Of a stretch of DNA of 64,000 nucleotides, positions 16,065 through 24,792 are shown piece by piece. The position numbers and the translations under genes were made by a program. Where the stretch lies: positions 1-64,000 of the forward strand of contig NZ_RHOY01000003.1 of assembly GCF_003946725.1 (NCBI RefSeq), given 5' to 3'. The number at the start of each line of letters is the position of its first letter. Within the stretch, counting starts at the first letter, position 1. This DNA comes from Agrilactobacillus yilanensis. GTDB taxonomy: Bacteria > Bacillota > Bacilli > Lactobacillales > Lactobacillaceae. A model generated the notes under the pieces. The model searched no databases and was not told where the DNA came from. It saw only the letters and a program-made list of their open reading frames with translations.

Positions 16065-16271
16065 CTGTCAACCATAAAGGGATTATCGCAATCCTACTTA
16101 ACCAGGAACAGTTCTTTTTTCATTTAGTAGACATCTGATAACCGAATAATAGCACTTATTTTGTGCTTATTGTTCAATGTCAAAAATACTGAAATTACTA
16201 GACTATTTTTAATGTGGATTTAAAGTGTGCACAAAAATTATACATTTTAGCGTTTTATGCAATTCTTTAAA

Positions 16272-16309
16272 AATAAAAAGCCCGTAACATCAAGGCTTAC
16301 GGACTTTTG
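16272..16309 (-). terminator. Stranded tRNA terminator
   Basis: On the minus strand AAGTCCGTAA pairs with TTACGGGCTT, followed by TTTTATTTTT. It lies just beyond the tRNA-Ser fragment at 16333-16392 and was probably the native terminator of tRNA-Ser before the element inserted. Nothing is seen in 16076-16271. Confidence 0.7.
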
Positions 16310-16332
16310 GAGCTTTATAGAATTGTATAAAT

Positions 16333-16392
16333 AAGGAGAGTACAGGATTTGAACCTGCGCGCCGGTATTAGCCGGTTCGCCGGATTTCGAGT
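16333..16392 (-). repeat. attL: 3' fragment of tRNA-Ser
   Basis: Sixty bases match the 3' two-thirds of the intact tRNA-Ser at 26092-26179, from the anticodon loop (ACTCGAAA) through variable arm, T arm and acceptor. The variable-arm core is identical over 21 bp. The T stem differs at several bases but still pairs (CAGG with CCTG, versus CGAG with CTCG in the intact gene), so this is a real tRNA end and not a random decay product. Confidence 0.85.
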
Positions 16393-16606
16393 TGTAATCT
16401 GATGGTTTGAATGACGTCGGATTGTTGATTTAACGGCATTCTTGGTGCGATTGAAACGGTTGAAATCGGCTGAATTTGGATGAAGTGGTACTGAATTGGC
16501 ACGCGCATATACTTGGTTGGTCGTCACTGGTTGGCGGCCTTTTTAATACCGTTTGATTGTTCAGAATCAGACTTCTTGTGGTGCATGCCCCACAGATACT
16601 TCAGAA

Positions 16607-17761
16607 TTAGTCTTCCCACTCACTGTTCCCTATCAGCTCATCAGCAATTATATCTTCTACTAAGTTTCTAATCGCACGGAAATTTGAAAAATGCTGAACC
16701 ATTTGATGAACGTGCTCTTTAACGTTATTAACATCTATTAGTTTGATGTATTGAGACCGTATCTTCCCAGACTTCAGATAGCTATCAACTATTCTGTTTG
16801 CCACCTCAATTTTTTCCTCAGGTGTAAAATCAACAAAGGGAATAACTGCGTCAAATCGTGAATACAGTGCGGGGCTTATGAAGTTTTTCATTTGTTTTTT
16901 GGAGGTGAAATTGGACGTACAGATAATAATTGAATTTCGCATATCGACCGAAAAATTTTGATCGACATATTTCCCTTCGTCAAAAAGTTGATAAAACGAA
17001 GTTTGGATATACGCCGGAGCAAGTGAAAATTCATCCAAGAGTAGAATATTAGACTTTCGATTAAGTAATACCTTGGAAAAGGAGTTTTCGCTGTGGCCAG
17101 TAGCCTTGAAATACTCAGCACTTGCGGTTCCAGCTGTCATTGACATCTGCTCGCGAATAATCTTGTTTGTTCCAAACAGTGACTTTGCCATTACCTTAGC
17201 AACTTCGGTTTTTCCAATTCCAGGATTTCCATAAAACATAAGAACTAGGGGTTTGTCTCCTGTTCGCACGTGCTGAACAATAAGTTTACGATGAATGGCG
17301 GTCTTTGCAATATCTTGTCCGATAATCTGGCTATTCAAGTCTCGCACCAAAGAGTCGATCTTTGTAATGCTACTTTTCTTAAACGGTAGTTTGTTATGAA
17401 CAATCAGGTCTGAACGCTGTTCCAAATTCGACAATAATATTCGGGTTGGATTATTGATTATCACCTGTTGGACACCAAGCTGCTCGAGAATTTGTAAATG
17501 AGCGTCAATTTTCTCAAATACAAACGATCTGTAGCCTACAAGGTCAGAAATTCTAATCACGCATATATGATTGTTCTGAAATTCTGAAATATCACTGGTA
17601 AAGCTAATATTCACCTTGGTCTCGCCGGTCTCGTCTTCATTCGTTGTGGTAGTCGCTTCATCCAAATACTTTAACAACTTAGCAAAGTGAAAGGTACCGT
17701 TTAGTTTATTTACTCGTCGTGAGAAGGTAGGTTCAGGTTCAAAGAACACATCAATTTTCAT
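16607..17761 (-). CDS. AAA+ ATPase, ClpB/AAA_2-like (cargo operon gene 3)
   Basis: 384 residues. Walker A GNPGIGKT at 178-185, Walker B ILLLDEF at 239-245, sensor-1 IIICTSNF, an arginine-finger region with SPALYSRFD, and a ClpB-like C-terminal small domain. Residues 1-130 form a separate N-terminal domain I do not recognise, probably a partner- or trigger-binding part. No protease or nuclease domain is present. Its ATG overlaps the stop of the DUF6414-like gene (ATGA), so the two are coupled. In defence systems such single-ring ATPases often act as motors or switches; that role is inference here. Confidence 0.75.
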   Translation of the reverse strand: MKIDVFFEPEPTFSRRVNKLNGTFHFAKLLKYLDEATTTTNEDETGETKVNISFTSDISEFQNNHICVIRISDLVGYRSFVFEKIDAHLQILEQLGVQQVIINNPTRILLSNLEQRSDLIVHNKLPFKKSSITKIDSLVRDLNSQIIGQDIAKTAIHRKLIVQHVRTGDKPLVLMFYGNPGIGKTEVAKVMAKSLFGTNKIIREQMSMTAGTASAEYFKATGHSENSFSKVLLNRKSNILLLDEFSLAPAYIQTSFYQLFDEGKYVDQNFSVDMRNSIIICTSNFTSKKQMKNFISPALYSRFDAVIPFVDFTPEEKIEVANRIVDSYLKSGKIRSQYIKLIDVNNVKEHVHQMVQHFSNFRAIRNLVEDIIADELIGNSEWED

Positions 17762-18543
17762 GATTCAATACCAGCCAAAATCACATCAATCATTGGATAG
17801 TTTTCCTTAACTTCCTCTTTCTTGTTTTCTATTCGTTTGAGATCGTCGTAATCAACCTCATCCTCCGTTTCTGCAACCAGGTCATCAACCTGCTTATCAA
17901 AGGCAAGATTCATTGAGTCTCGGTATCCAACAACCAAACCATACACCTGCAAGCGATCAATTTTTGCTAGGTCTAACAATGAGTAGTTATTTCTCAAACC
18001 ATCGATATTAAATCGAAAAATGGCGGGTCGTGCTTCAAATATACCTTCAAGTTCATAGTACGCAGAAAAGGTGTCAAGAGAGTCTCCTAACTGGTCAAAG
18101 TTGAGAGCAGCTAATACACGTTGAGAATCCTCATCAACTTCTTCTAGAGCAGAAAAATCCTTAACCATATGCGTCATTGGCAACAAGTTTCTGAAGTATG
18201 CCACTGAATCCTTCTGAATTCTAAGATTTGGTTCATCGACAGTTAAGAGTGAAATCTTGTCCTCAGAAACTTTTTCTATAAACTGGCTGATTAAAGTGCT
18301 GGTCACTTGACTTTGGATAATGGTGTTTTTCTCACGTCTAGCATTTCCTTTAAGCCCTAAGCCCATTAAACCCCAAAAAGATTTTCCGACGTTTCCATTA
18401 ACGTCGATTGCATTTCCTTTCTCTAAGGTCTTACTCAATGTCTCAAGTGCAGACCCGCCATCTACAACTTGAAGGGCATCTACGGCAGCCTGCTCATCAA
18501 AGTAGACAATCTTCACTAAATTGCTTTGGTCCTTCTTGGTCAT
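17758..18543 (-). CDS. DUF6414-like protein (cargo operon gene 2)
   Basis: 261 residues from ATG 18543, seven bases after GGGAG; a longer frame to 18690 would overlap the methyltransferase gene and has no ribosome site. The start VKIVYFDEQAAVDALQVVDGG, with an aliphatic segment further on (FWGLMGLGLKG), resembles the DUF6414 family. A beta-rich middle and an acidic, helical tail (DDLKRIENKKEEVKEN) follow. No catalytic motif is evident. It sits 37 bp after the MmeI-like gene and overlaps the ATPase gene, so its work is tied to both. Confidence 0.65.
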   Translation of the reverse strand: MTKKDQSNLVKIVYFDEQAAVDALQVVDGGSALETLSKTLEKGNAIDVNGNVGKSFWGLMGLGLKGNARREKNTIIQSQVTSTLISQFIEKVSEDKISLLTVDEPNLRIQKDSVAYFRNLLPMTHMVKDFSALEEVDEDSQRVLAALNFDQLGDSLDTFSAYYELEGIFEARPAIFRFNIDGLRNNYSLLDLAKIDRLQVYGLVVGYRDSMNLAFDKQVDDLVAETEDEVDYDDLKRIENKKEEVKENYPMIDVILAGIES

Positions 18544-18580
18544 TTGCTCACTCCCTATGAAAGTTAAGTTCCCCAACAAG

Positions 18581-21385
18581 CTAACGTGTTCTATCACTAA
18601 ATATAGTCTGGTACAACTCAACCAGCTTGGCCACTCGATCTTCTTCCGATGGATCCGATAATCCATAAATGGAATCAACGAACTTATCATTTCTCATGTG
18701 TGCTTTTCTCAAAGTAGCAGGCATGATAACAGGATCGTAGAGAGAGGCCAAACTTGTCTCGTTTGAACTATTCTCATCACGAGCAGCTAAGATAAGCTCT
18801 GCGTATCTGTCCAGATATCCTCGTTCATGAGCATTAAGTGGCGGTATTGGAAACGTATTATAAACCAACGTGTTCGAATACCGAAAATCACTCTTTAATC
18901 TTCCTCCAACCATCCGCAGCCACGCTGTATGCATTTTGGACTCCAGCAACGCAAATATTGCTAGACTAGCATTGGATAGTTGAAAAGTGGCATCTGCCAT
19001 GATGACGTTGCCTGTAAAATAACCCATGGGAACATACTCTCTTTGTATTGAAGAAACACGGGGAATTGCCATAAGTGGCCCAAGGTCAACTCTGTCTTCA
19101 TCAAATTGAGCCGGGTAGTCTGACAAAGCTATTGTGCTTTTTTTAGAGCTTTTCTTCCTAAACTCTCTAATTTGTTCCAGCCTAGATTTAATTAGTGGAT
19201 TCGCAAGAACCGAGAGAGGCGCACCTTTGAGGTACAGAATTCGCCGCGGTGTGTTGTGCAAAAAATCCTTAGCACCGTAGTAGTCAAAAATATAGCGAGA
19301 GCTATCCGCACACACTTGAGTAAGTTGTTGTTCTTCTTCCTGAGTTAAAATAAAATTTCCATCATCAGTGGGTGAACTACCTTTCGTCATCTCTGGGAGA
19401 CCAGATAGCTGAATCCTACTAGCCTCGATGATTGTTTGAGGAAGGTTGAGCAGATACTGATTAATGTGTGGAACTATTTTCTCGACTGGATCCGAATTGA
19501 TAGATTCATAAGTGAACAGATGTGAAGCTTCTACTGTTGACTTCCTAAATCCGATGATAACAACATGCACCGCAGCACCGTTGTTATCCCATTTGAAAGT
19601 TTGATGAGCAAAATTGATGTTAATTCCTTGTGCGAATAATGCTTTCCACAAGATTGTGGCTTGTTCGCCTTGACTAATTGAATTTGTCGCAACCAATGCT
19701 GCTTGAATATTAGGGTTAGCTTGCATTGCTGATGCGGACTTAATAAACCAGCCACTTGCAAAATCAAGCTTTTTGTACCCTTTAATAGATTTAGTTGCGA
19801 CTTCGTGTGACTTTTTCTGGTCAGCTGACTCAAGAGTATAGCCAAGAAACGGAGGATTACCAAAAATAAAGTCCAACTCATTAGAGTAGAGTGGCTTCAT
19901 GTGAAGCTCTTTACCTTTTTGTGAGAATACTTCAAACCAATCATTGGTTAAAGAATCGGCCCTAATGATGTTGGCACCGGCATGAAGCGGTATGCGGCGT
20001 ACTAGTTCGCCAAAAAGTTCACTCGCTTCAACATTCATGAGATGATCCATCAACCACATTCCAACTCTGGCAATAGAAACGGCGTAAGCCTGAATTTCAA
20101 TACCATAAAACTGGCTTACTTCGACTTTTATGTTCGTTGTGACAAAGTCAAATGATAGCTGCATACCACCTTGAACCTGATCCTTGATTAGTGCGTCAAG
20201 AATTTCATGTTCAAGTCGTCTTAGTTCACGGTATGCAACGATTAGAAAGTTACCTGATCCACAGGCTGGATCCAAGAATTTTAGGCCGAGAATTTTTGAG
20301 TGTAACCGATTCAATGCCTTAGTTCGTGCGCCACCCGCGTTAGATGTGTGGCGAGCTACATCAAGCTCACGTCGGAGATCGTCCATGAACAGTGAGTCGA
20401 TAACCTTAAGAATATTCTTCTCCGAGGTAAAGTGTGCGCCTAGGTCATGTCGTTTCTCTGGATCCAATGCACCCTCAAACATTGAGCCAAAGATAACAGG
20501 GCTAATAACTGACCAGTCTTGATGCGAGGCATCAACCAGCGATTGACGAACGTCTGCGTTAAATGTAAGTCCTAAATCAGTTGTGAATTTAGCAATGTCT
20601 AACGCAAACAAACCACCATTGATGTATCCAAACTCACGCTTCTGGCCAATCCAATCGTGGTCACTAGTATTAAGCTGGCGAAATAATACCGTCAACTTCG
20701 ATAGCAAATCGCTACCGTCTTCGGCTGTGTTCTCTAAAAATTCCTGAAAGACACCGTTACGTTCAAAGATGCTGGTATCGTCAGCAAAGAGGCAGAAAAC
20801 AATTCGAGTCATCAGCAGACTAGCCGCGTTAGGCTGAACTCCAACATCCAAGATATGCCTGTAGATTGTTGAGATTTTACCAGCGGCTTTTGCATTGACG
20901 ACAGCTTGGTCTTCTTGCAGCTTCTGTTCATAGCCAAGCAGGAATGAGAACTCATCAATGTCTTTGACAAAGTCTTGCAGTGTCGTCGTCCAAACATCCT
21001 TCGTCGCTGAATCACGTAAATAAAAGTGTTCAAAATCACACGCCAAAATGTACTTGGGCTTGTTCGCATCGTCGAGCGCGTATGCATAGCGGGCTGCTTG
21101 TTCGTATCCAGCATTAGGATTGTCGACAATCTTCACGCCTTGAGATTCCATTTCAATAATCAGCAGTTTTGGTAGTAGCGAGTCAATCCGCTTATCGTGT
21201 CCGTCAATTTTTACTCGCCATTCATATCCAGCACGACTAACAGAACGTGAGATTCCAAAAACCTCATAAAAATCGGCCATAAATTCACGATCATGCTGCC
21301 GTTCGGTCACATGTCCCTGTTCCACTAAGGGAAGCCAGTTCTTTTGAAACGTTAGCGCCCGCTGTAATAATGCATTCTTTTCCAT
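18581..21385 (-). CDS. MmeI-like (type IIL/IIG) DNA methyltransferase with altered nuclease motif
   Basis: 934 residues from ATG 21385, close to the 919 of MmeI. An N-terminal nuclease-like domain, a helical linker (ADDTSIFERNGVF at 201-213), methyltransferase motif I DPACGSGNF (372-380), motif IV NPPF (510-513), then a target-recognition domain and a C-terminal helical part. In MmeI the nuclease site is D-X9-E-X-K; here it reads D68-X9-E78-M-E80, so the lysine is a glutamate. The N6-adenine methylase looks intact. It heads a three-gene operon and follows HigBA on the same strand after 180 bp. It could be a modification-only enzyme, a BamHI-like ExE nuclease, or the marking arm of a multi-gene defence system. 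Confidence 0.85.
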   Translation of the reverse strand: MEKNALLQRALTFQKNWLPLVEQGHVTERQHDREFMADFYEVFGISRSVSRAGYEWRVKIDGHDKRIDSLLPKLLIIEMESQGVKIVDNPNAGYEQAARYAYALDDANKPKYILACDFEHFYLRDSATKDVWTTTLQDFVKDIDEFSFLLGYEQKLQEDQAVVNAKAAGKISTIYRHILDVGVQPNAASLLMTRIVFCLFADDTSIFERNGVFQEFLENTAEDGSDLLSKLTVLFRQLNTSDHDWIGQKREFGYINGGLFALDIAKFTTDLGLTFNADVRQSLVDASHQDWSVISPVIFGSMFEGALDPEKRHDLGAHFTSEKNILKVIDSLFMDDLRRELDVARHTSNAGGARTKALNRLHSKILGLKFLDPACGSGNFLIVAYRELRRLEHEILDALIKDQVQGGMQLSFDFVTTNIKVEVSQFYGIEIQAYAVSIARVGMWLMDHLMNVEASELFGELVRRIPLHAGANIIRADSLTNDWFEVFSQKGKELHMKPLYSNELDFIFGNPPFLGYTLESADQKKSHEVATKSIKGYKKLDFASGWFIKSASAMQANPNIQAALVATNSISQGEQATILWKALFAQGININFAHQTFKWDNNGAAVHVVIIGFRKSTVEASHLFTYESINSDPVEKIVPHINQYLLNLPQTIIEASRIQLSGLPEMTKGSSPTDDGNFILTQEEEQQLTQVCADSSRYIFDYYGAKDFLHNTPRRILYLKGAPLSVLANPLIKSRLEQIREFRKKSSKKSTIALSDYPAQFDEDRVDLGPLMAIPRVSSIQREYVPMGYFTGNVIMADATFQLSNASLAIFALLESKMHTAWLRMVGGRLKSDFRYSNTLVYNTFPIPPLNAHERGYLDRYAELILAARDENSSNETSLASLYDPVIMPATLRKAHMRNDKFVDSIYGLSDPSEEDRVAKLVELYQTIFSDRTR

Positions 21386-21565
21386 TTTCCATACCCCAAT
21401 ACTCTGGTTTGATGTTGCTGATGAACTGTCTGCGCCAAAAAGCCAGCGAATGCTCAAGATGGTTTTACCATCTCTCCTAATCCCTGGCCTCAAGCGTCTG
21501 CCAAACAGGGACGCCGTAATCGTAAGTTTATGACGTTGGTGCAGTCAATCAAATTAAGCTAGATT

Positions 21566-21886
21566 TTATGCCATGCTCGCTGGGCCAATCGTCAGGTTGA
21601 GCGGACGACCCAGCGCATTGGCAAGCTTGGTTAACGTATCGATGGAAGTGTTGTTACCATTTTCAATACGAACGATTGTTGTCTTAGGAACACCGGACTT
21701 GTCCGCCAGCTTCTGTTGGGATAAACCAGCTTCCTCGCGCGCTTCGAGCAGCGCCATGGCACTTGCCATTTTGTTTTTTTCTTCATTGTAGACTTCACGG
21801 TACGAGGAATCTTTCATCATTTCCGCGAAGTAGGCGTCGAGATCACCGGTGTGTTCCATCGTGAATTCGTGCATGTCTTTACTCAT
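21566..21886 (-). CDS. higA: HigA-type antitoxin (XRE family)
   Basis: 106 residues. The C-terminal half is a Cro/CI helix-turn-helix (LSQQKLADKSGVPKTTIVRIE) and the N-terminal half a toxin-binding helical region. Its ATG overlaps the toxin stop by four bases, giving toxin-first order as in HigBA. It neutralises the toxin and represses the operon. Confidence 0.85.
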   Translation of the reverse strand: MSKDMHEFTMEHTGDLDAYFAEMMKDSSYREVYNEEKNKMASAMALLEAREEAGLSQQKLADKSGVPKTTIVRIENGNNTSIDTLTKLANALGRPLNLTIGPASMA

Positions 21887-22254
21887 TTGTCGTCTTCCTC
21901 CTTGTAGGTTTGATAGAACTCAGCTCGTAGGTCGATTGCATGATCAATTTCTCGCTGTGGCGTCTTGTTTGTCTTCTTCGAGAAGCCGTGGGTGATGACA
22001 TAATCACTGCCAGATACGTGAAAATACAAACCGCGCTGATAGGTTTTTCCTTGCCGCGAACGCAACTCATATAAATTGGTTGTGAGTTTCTTGACCAGCA
22101 ACCGTTGAGCTGCTTCTTGTAAGCCGATTTCTTCCGTAGTATGGATGGCTAACTGTAATTTTGCTCGTTCCTTGAGGGGCAGCGAGTCAAGAAATTCAAT
22201 GAATTCCATGTGGCCGTTCGGCCGCTTGTAAGGTCTAAACTTTGGCTTTTCCAT
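21883..22254 (-). CDS. higB: HigB-type toxin (RelE/ParE superfamily, Gp49-like)
   Basis: 123 residues of the phage-derived Gp49-like family (PF05973): MEFIEFLDSLP, then KKLTTNLYELRSRQGKTYQRGLYF with the basic patch of the RNase fold, and a C-terminal ITHGFSKKTNKTPQREID typical of this group. It cleaves mRNA on the ribosome. It probably stabilises the element. Order is toxin then antitoxin on the minus strand. Confidence 0.88.
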   Translation of the reverse strand: MEKPKFRPYKRPNGHMEFIEFLDSLPLKERAKLQLAIHTTEEIGLQEAAQRLLVKKLTTNLYELRSRQGKTYQRGLYFHVSGSDYVITHGFSKKTNKTPQREIDHAIDLRAEFYQTYKEEDDK

Positions 22255-22342
22255 AATTAGATTGTACCATATATTGAACCAATTAACAAATATGTGACCG
22301 CGTTATAGCAAAAAAGATTATACACTGGAAATCTCAAGAGTG

Positions 22343-22861
22343 CTATTTTTGACTGTCGATGATCGATTCACGAGTTTCCTTTTCCATTTTGTCGAGGTAC
22401 TCGGTCACATACCGCCGATCAAGTATATGCGCGACATCACGGAAATGGTCATTGGTCCACATGTACATCTGAATGATTTGATCTAGAGTAGCACGCTCCA
22501 GCTTCTCATCTCCGGCTTTTCGAGCGAGTTCTGCTTCCGCAAACATCTTTTGAACCATTTCGACGTGATCGACCAAACCATTAACAGAATGGTCTTGGTG
22601 TTCGAGCTTCTCTGACTGCCAGCTGCGCCAGTCCGCCTCGTTGAGGTACAGATCATTGGGTGTGACTTGCAAAGCCTCACACAGCTGCATAATGGCCTTT
22701 GCGGACGGTGCCGAGATCGCCCGCTCAAATTTAGACACGCTTTGTTCGATGCTGCCCATCGCATCAGCAAGGTCTTTTTGCGTCATGCCGCGTTCCATAC
22801 GAATGCGCTTGATATTTCTAGCGAGCTTCTTGTCGATACCTTCTTCACTTTTTCCAAACAT
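22343..22861 (-). CDS. XRE-family regulator of the mobile element
   Basis: 172 residues: an N-terminal helix-turn-helix (RMERGMTQKDLADAMGS, SVSKFERA) and a C-terminal helical region for oligomerisation or ligand binding. No peptidase (HExxH) domain, unlike ImmR/ImmA systems. It is divergent from the DUF3173-oriT-relaxase-integrase module, and the shared intergenic region holds an inverted repeat over its own promoter, so it likely represses excision and transfer genes. Confidence 0.8.
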   Translation of the reverse strand: MFGKSEEGIDKKLARNIKRIRMERGMTQKDLADAMGSIEQSVSKFERAISAPSAKAIMQLCEALQVTPNDLYLNEADWRSWQSEKLEHQDHSVNGLVDHVEMVQKMFAEAELARKAGDEKLERATLDQIIQMYMWTNDHFRDVAHILDRRYVTEYLDKMEKETRESIIDSQK

Positions 22862-22894
22862 GGGTTGATTTCTCCTTTGTGTGGCCTTACTTGA

Positions 22895-22923
22895 AGCTTA
22901 ATGAAACTCATTGAAAGTGTCAA
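22895..22923 (-). promoter_or_regulatory. Promoter of the XRE gene with operator
   Basis: On the minus strand TTGACA, 17-bp spacer, TAAGCT. The inverted repeat AATGA-AAC-TCATT (22900-22912) lies between the boxes, suggesting autorepression. Confidence 0.55.
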
Positions 22924-22965
22924 GAAAGAATTAAACGAAACCTGTTTGTAATCTACCCAAAGAGG

Positions 22966-22994
22966 TTGATAAGTCTCTCGGAGGATGGTATGAT
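22966..22994 (+). promoter_or_regulatory. Promoter of the excision/transfer module
   Basis: TTGATA (22966-22971), 17-bp spacer, TATGAT (22989-22994), about 60 bp before the DUF3173 gene. Opposes the XRE promoter. Confidence 0.65.
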
Positions 22995-23002
22995 TCAGCC
23001 AT

Positions 23003-23268
23003 GGCAGATTATAAACCCATACCTGTTAAATCCAAACCAAAAGAGGTGATTATATGTTAGTCGACAAGAAGATGCTCATGCAGTTAGGATTTTCCGGTTA
23101 CAAAGCCGGTCAGATTATCCATCAATGCAAAGTGAACTTGGTCGCAGACGGTCACTGCTTCTATGCAAACCGCAAGTGCGGTCAAGTCCCACTCCACGCT
23201 ATCGTCAGTCTGTTAGGCTTCAATCCATTTGAAGATCTGGCAATGGTCACGTAACACCACGCCGCCGC
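23003..23268 (+). repeat. 266-bp inverted repeat, left copy
   Basis: This segment, from the DUF3173 upstream region to the GC-rich hairpin, is repeated in inverted orientation at 26743-27008 with the same length and only scattered substitutions. The two copies belong to two related elements. Confidence 0.85.
23054..23254 (+). CDS. DUF3173 family protein, putative excision/replication accessory factor
   Basis: 66 residues, start ATG 23054 after AGAGGTG. Helical N-terminus (MLMQLGFSGYKAGQIIHQCK), then a compact C-terminal part (CGQVPLHAIVSLLGF). DUF3173 genes commonly precede relaxase and integrase genes in streptococcal and lactobacillar integrative elements; a DNA-bending excisionase-like role is a reasonable guess. 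Followed by the oriT region. Confidence 0.75.
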   Translation: MLVDKKMLMQLGFSGYKAGQIIHQCKVNLVADGHCFYANRKCGQVPLHAIVSLLGFNPFEDLAMVT

Positions 23269-23467
23269 GCGCGGCGTGCAGCGCGAAAGCCGCTAGCGCG
23301 AGCGGCGGCGGTCGGCGTTAGCCGGCCGCCCAAGCCCCCATATTCTAACAGGGGGGCACAAAATGACAAGAACAATACGAAACGAGGCAGAAAATACAAG
23401 TGATTCGCCGCTATGCACGGCAATCTGCTGTTCGCAGACGGCGAAATCAGAGCACACGAGGTGAACA
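23255..23467 (+). other. Candidate oriT region (nic hairpin 23334-23357)
   Basis: A GC-rich tract with several hairpins: CACGCCGC/GCGGCGTG, GCCGCT/AGCGGC, and GCCCCC (23334-23339) with GGGGGC (23352-23357). The last, reading CATATTCTAACAGGGGGG, closely resembles the nicking palindromes of ICEBs1 and Tn916, which share CTAACAGGGGGG. It lies directly upstream of the relaxase gene, as in those elements. Confidence 0.8.
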
Positions 23468-24694
23468 ATGGATAAAACAATGATGAATGGCCGTGATCAT
23501 ACCGGGCACGGCTGGTTGGCAGAATTTCGTCGACAAATGACAGATGCTGGTATCAACCAAACGCAACTTGCGGCACAATTAGGCGTGACGCGGTCTTACG
23601 TCAATCGGCTACTAAATGGACACAGCGCAATTAGAGATGAGATGCAACGACGCTTGGGTCACGCGCTCCTCGGCCTAACCAATCGCGATTCGATGTTTAT
23701 CTTAGTCGATTACGTGCGAGTACGGTTCAATACGCAAGACGCCGAGTATGTGTTCAAGAAGCTTTTTCCAATGAACAGGGACTTCTTCTCCTTAACTGAA
23801 AAGGCATTTTATGGGTTCGACTACACGATTCAGCGTGGCGATATCTCAATCATGAGTACGCGTTCAGGTGGTCCGAACGCCTATCTGGGAACGATGGTCG
23901 AAATGCATGGCTCAGGTTGCCGTCAACTGGAGGCGGTGCTTGTCCGAGATGGGCTGACTTGGTTTGATTTCTTTGAGGCCTGTGATGACCTGACTGGTAT
24001 CTACAAACGCGTTGACTTCGCCATCAATGACACCGTCGGGATTATCGACATTCCCCACTTGATTCAAAAAGTCGAAAAAGAAGAGCTAGTGAGCTTGTTC
24101 AAGAGTAAAGGCGCAATCGAAACCATTAAGAAAGGTTGCGTTGGTAAAACAGTTCAATTCGGTTCACCGCAAAGTCTGGTGCAAATGATTGGGTATCAAA
24201 AGGACATCGAGCAATATTTCAAAAATAAAATCGACTGGCCTGAAGATTCTCCAATCCTCAATCGCTTTGAAGTCCGACTTCGCGATCAACGTGCCCAAAA
24301 AGCGATGAAAGAACTACTAGCCTGTCAAGATGCCGAGGCGGTCGTCTTCGGGATCATCAACCACTACTTGCGGGTCGTAACGCCACAAGGTTCAAAAAAA
24401 TTGGCTGATTGTCCACTGGACCCAGGCTGGCAAACCTTTATCGGCGACAACCGCAATCACTTGAAGCTCGCCATGCAGCCAGAACCAATCACGTTAGACA
24501 GCGTGCTGAACTGGCTAACCAAGCAAGTCGCACCCAGTCTGAAAATGGTTCAGCAAGTCGATTCGCTCAACGGCACCGATATGATCGCGGACATGATCAA
24601 CGAGGCGGAATTATCGCCGCAACAAAAAACCCTACTCAAGGAGGTACTCGAACAAGCGCAACATGAAGACGAAAAAAAACAAAGCAACGAATGA
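23468..24694 (+). CDS. MobT-type relaxase (Rep_trans family) with N-terminal HTH
   Basis: 408 residues. Residues 15-70 are an XRE-type helix-turn-helix (INQTQLAAQLGVTRSYVNRLLNG), and the rest is a Rep_trans domain (PF02486) related to Tn916 Orf20 and ICEBs1 NicK, with YGFDYTIQRGDI, LGTMVEMHGSGCRQLE and a C-terminal helical region. It should nick the adjacent oriT and start rolling-circle transfer or replication. The HTH-plus-Rep_trans design is typical of MobT relaxases in integrative mobilizable elements. The integrase follows after about 100 bp. Confidence 0.88.
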   Translation: MDKTMMNGRDHTGHGWLAEFRRQMTDAGINQTQLAAQLGVTRSYVNRLLNGHSAIRDEMQRRLGHALLGLTNRDSMFILVDYVRVRFNTQDAEYVFKKLFPMNRDFFSLTEKAFYGFDYTIQRGDISIMSTRSGGPNAYLGTMVEMHGSGCRQLEAVLVRDGLTWFDFFEACDDLTGIYKRVDFAINDTVGIIDIPHLIQKVEKEELVSLFKSKGAIETIKKGCVGKTVQFGSPQSLVQMIGYQKDIEQYFKNKIDWPEDSPILNRFEVRLRDQRAQKAMKELLACQDAEAVVFGIINHYLRVVTPQGSKKLADCPLDPGWQTFIGDNRNHLKLAMQPEPITLDSVLNWLTKQVAPSLKMVQQVDSLNGTDMIADMINEAELSPQQKTLLKEVLEQAQHEDEKKQSNE

Positions 24695-24792
24695 ACGTGA
24701 TTGCACGCACCCGATACTTTGCCCTAGACAAGCCAAGTATATCATGGTCAACGACCAAAGCAAGCGTGCCTTCAATTATTTGGAGGTATGAA

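Noticed and set aside
16315-16527. 70-codon minus-strand frame at the left end of the element
   Set aside because: It overlaps the tRNA-Ser fragment and has no recognisable protein features.
21386-21493. N-terminal extension of the MmeI-like protein up to 21493
   Set aside because: Low-complexity, no ribosome site, and absent from the MmeI family layout; ATG 21385 gives the usual length.
23247-23480. Minus-strand frame over the GC-rich region
   Set aside because: Its Ala/Arg-rich translation comes from the oriT hairpins; no ribosome site.
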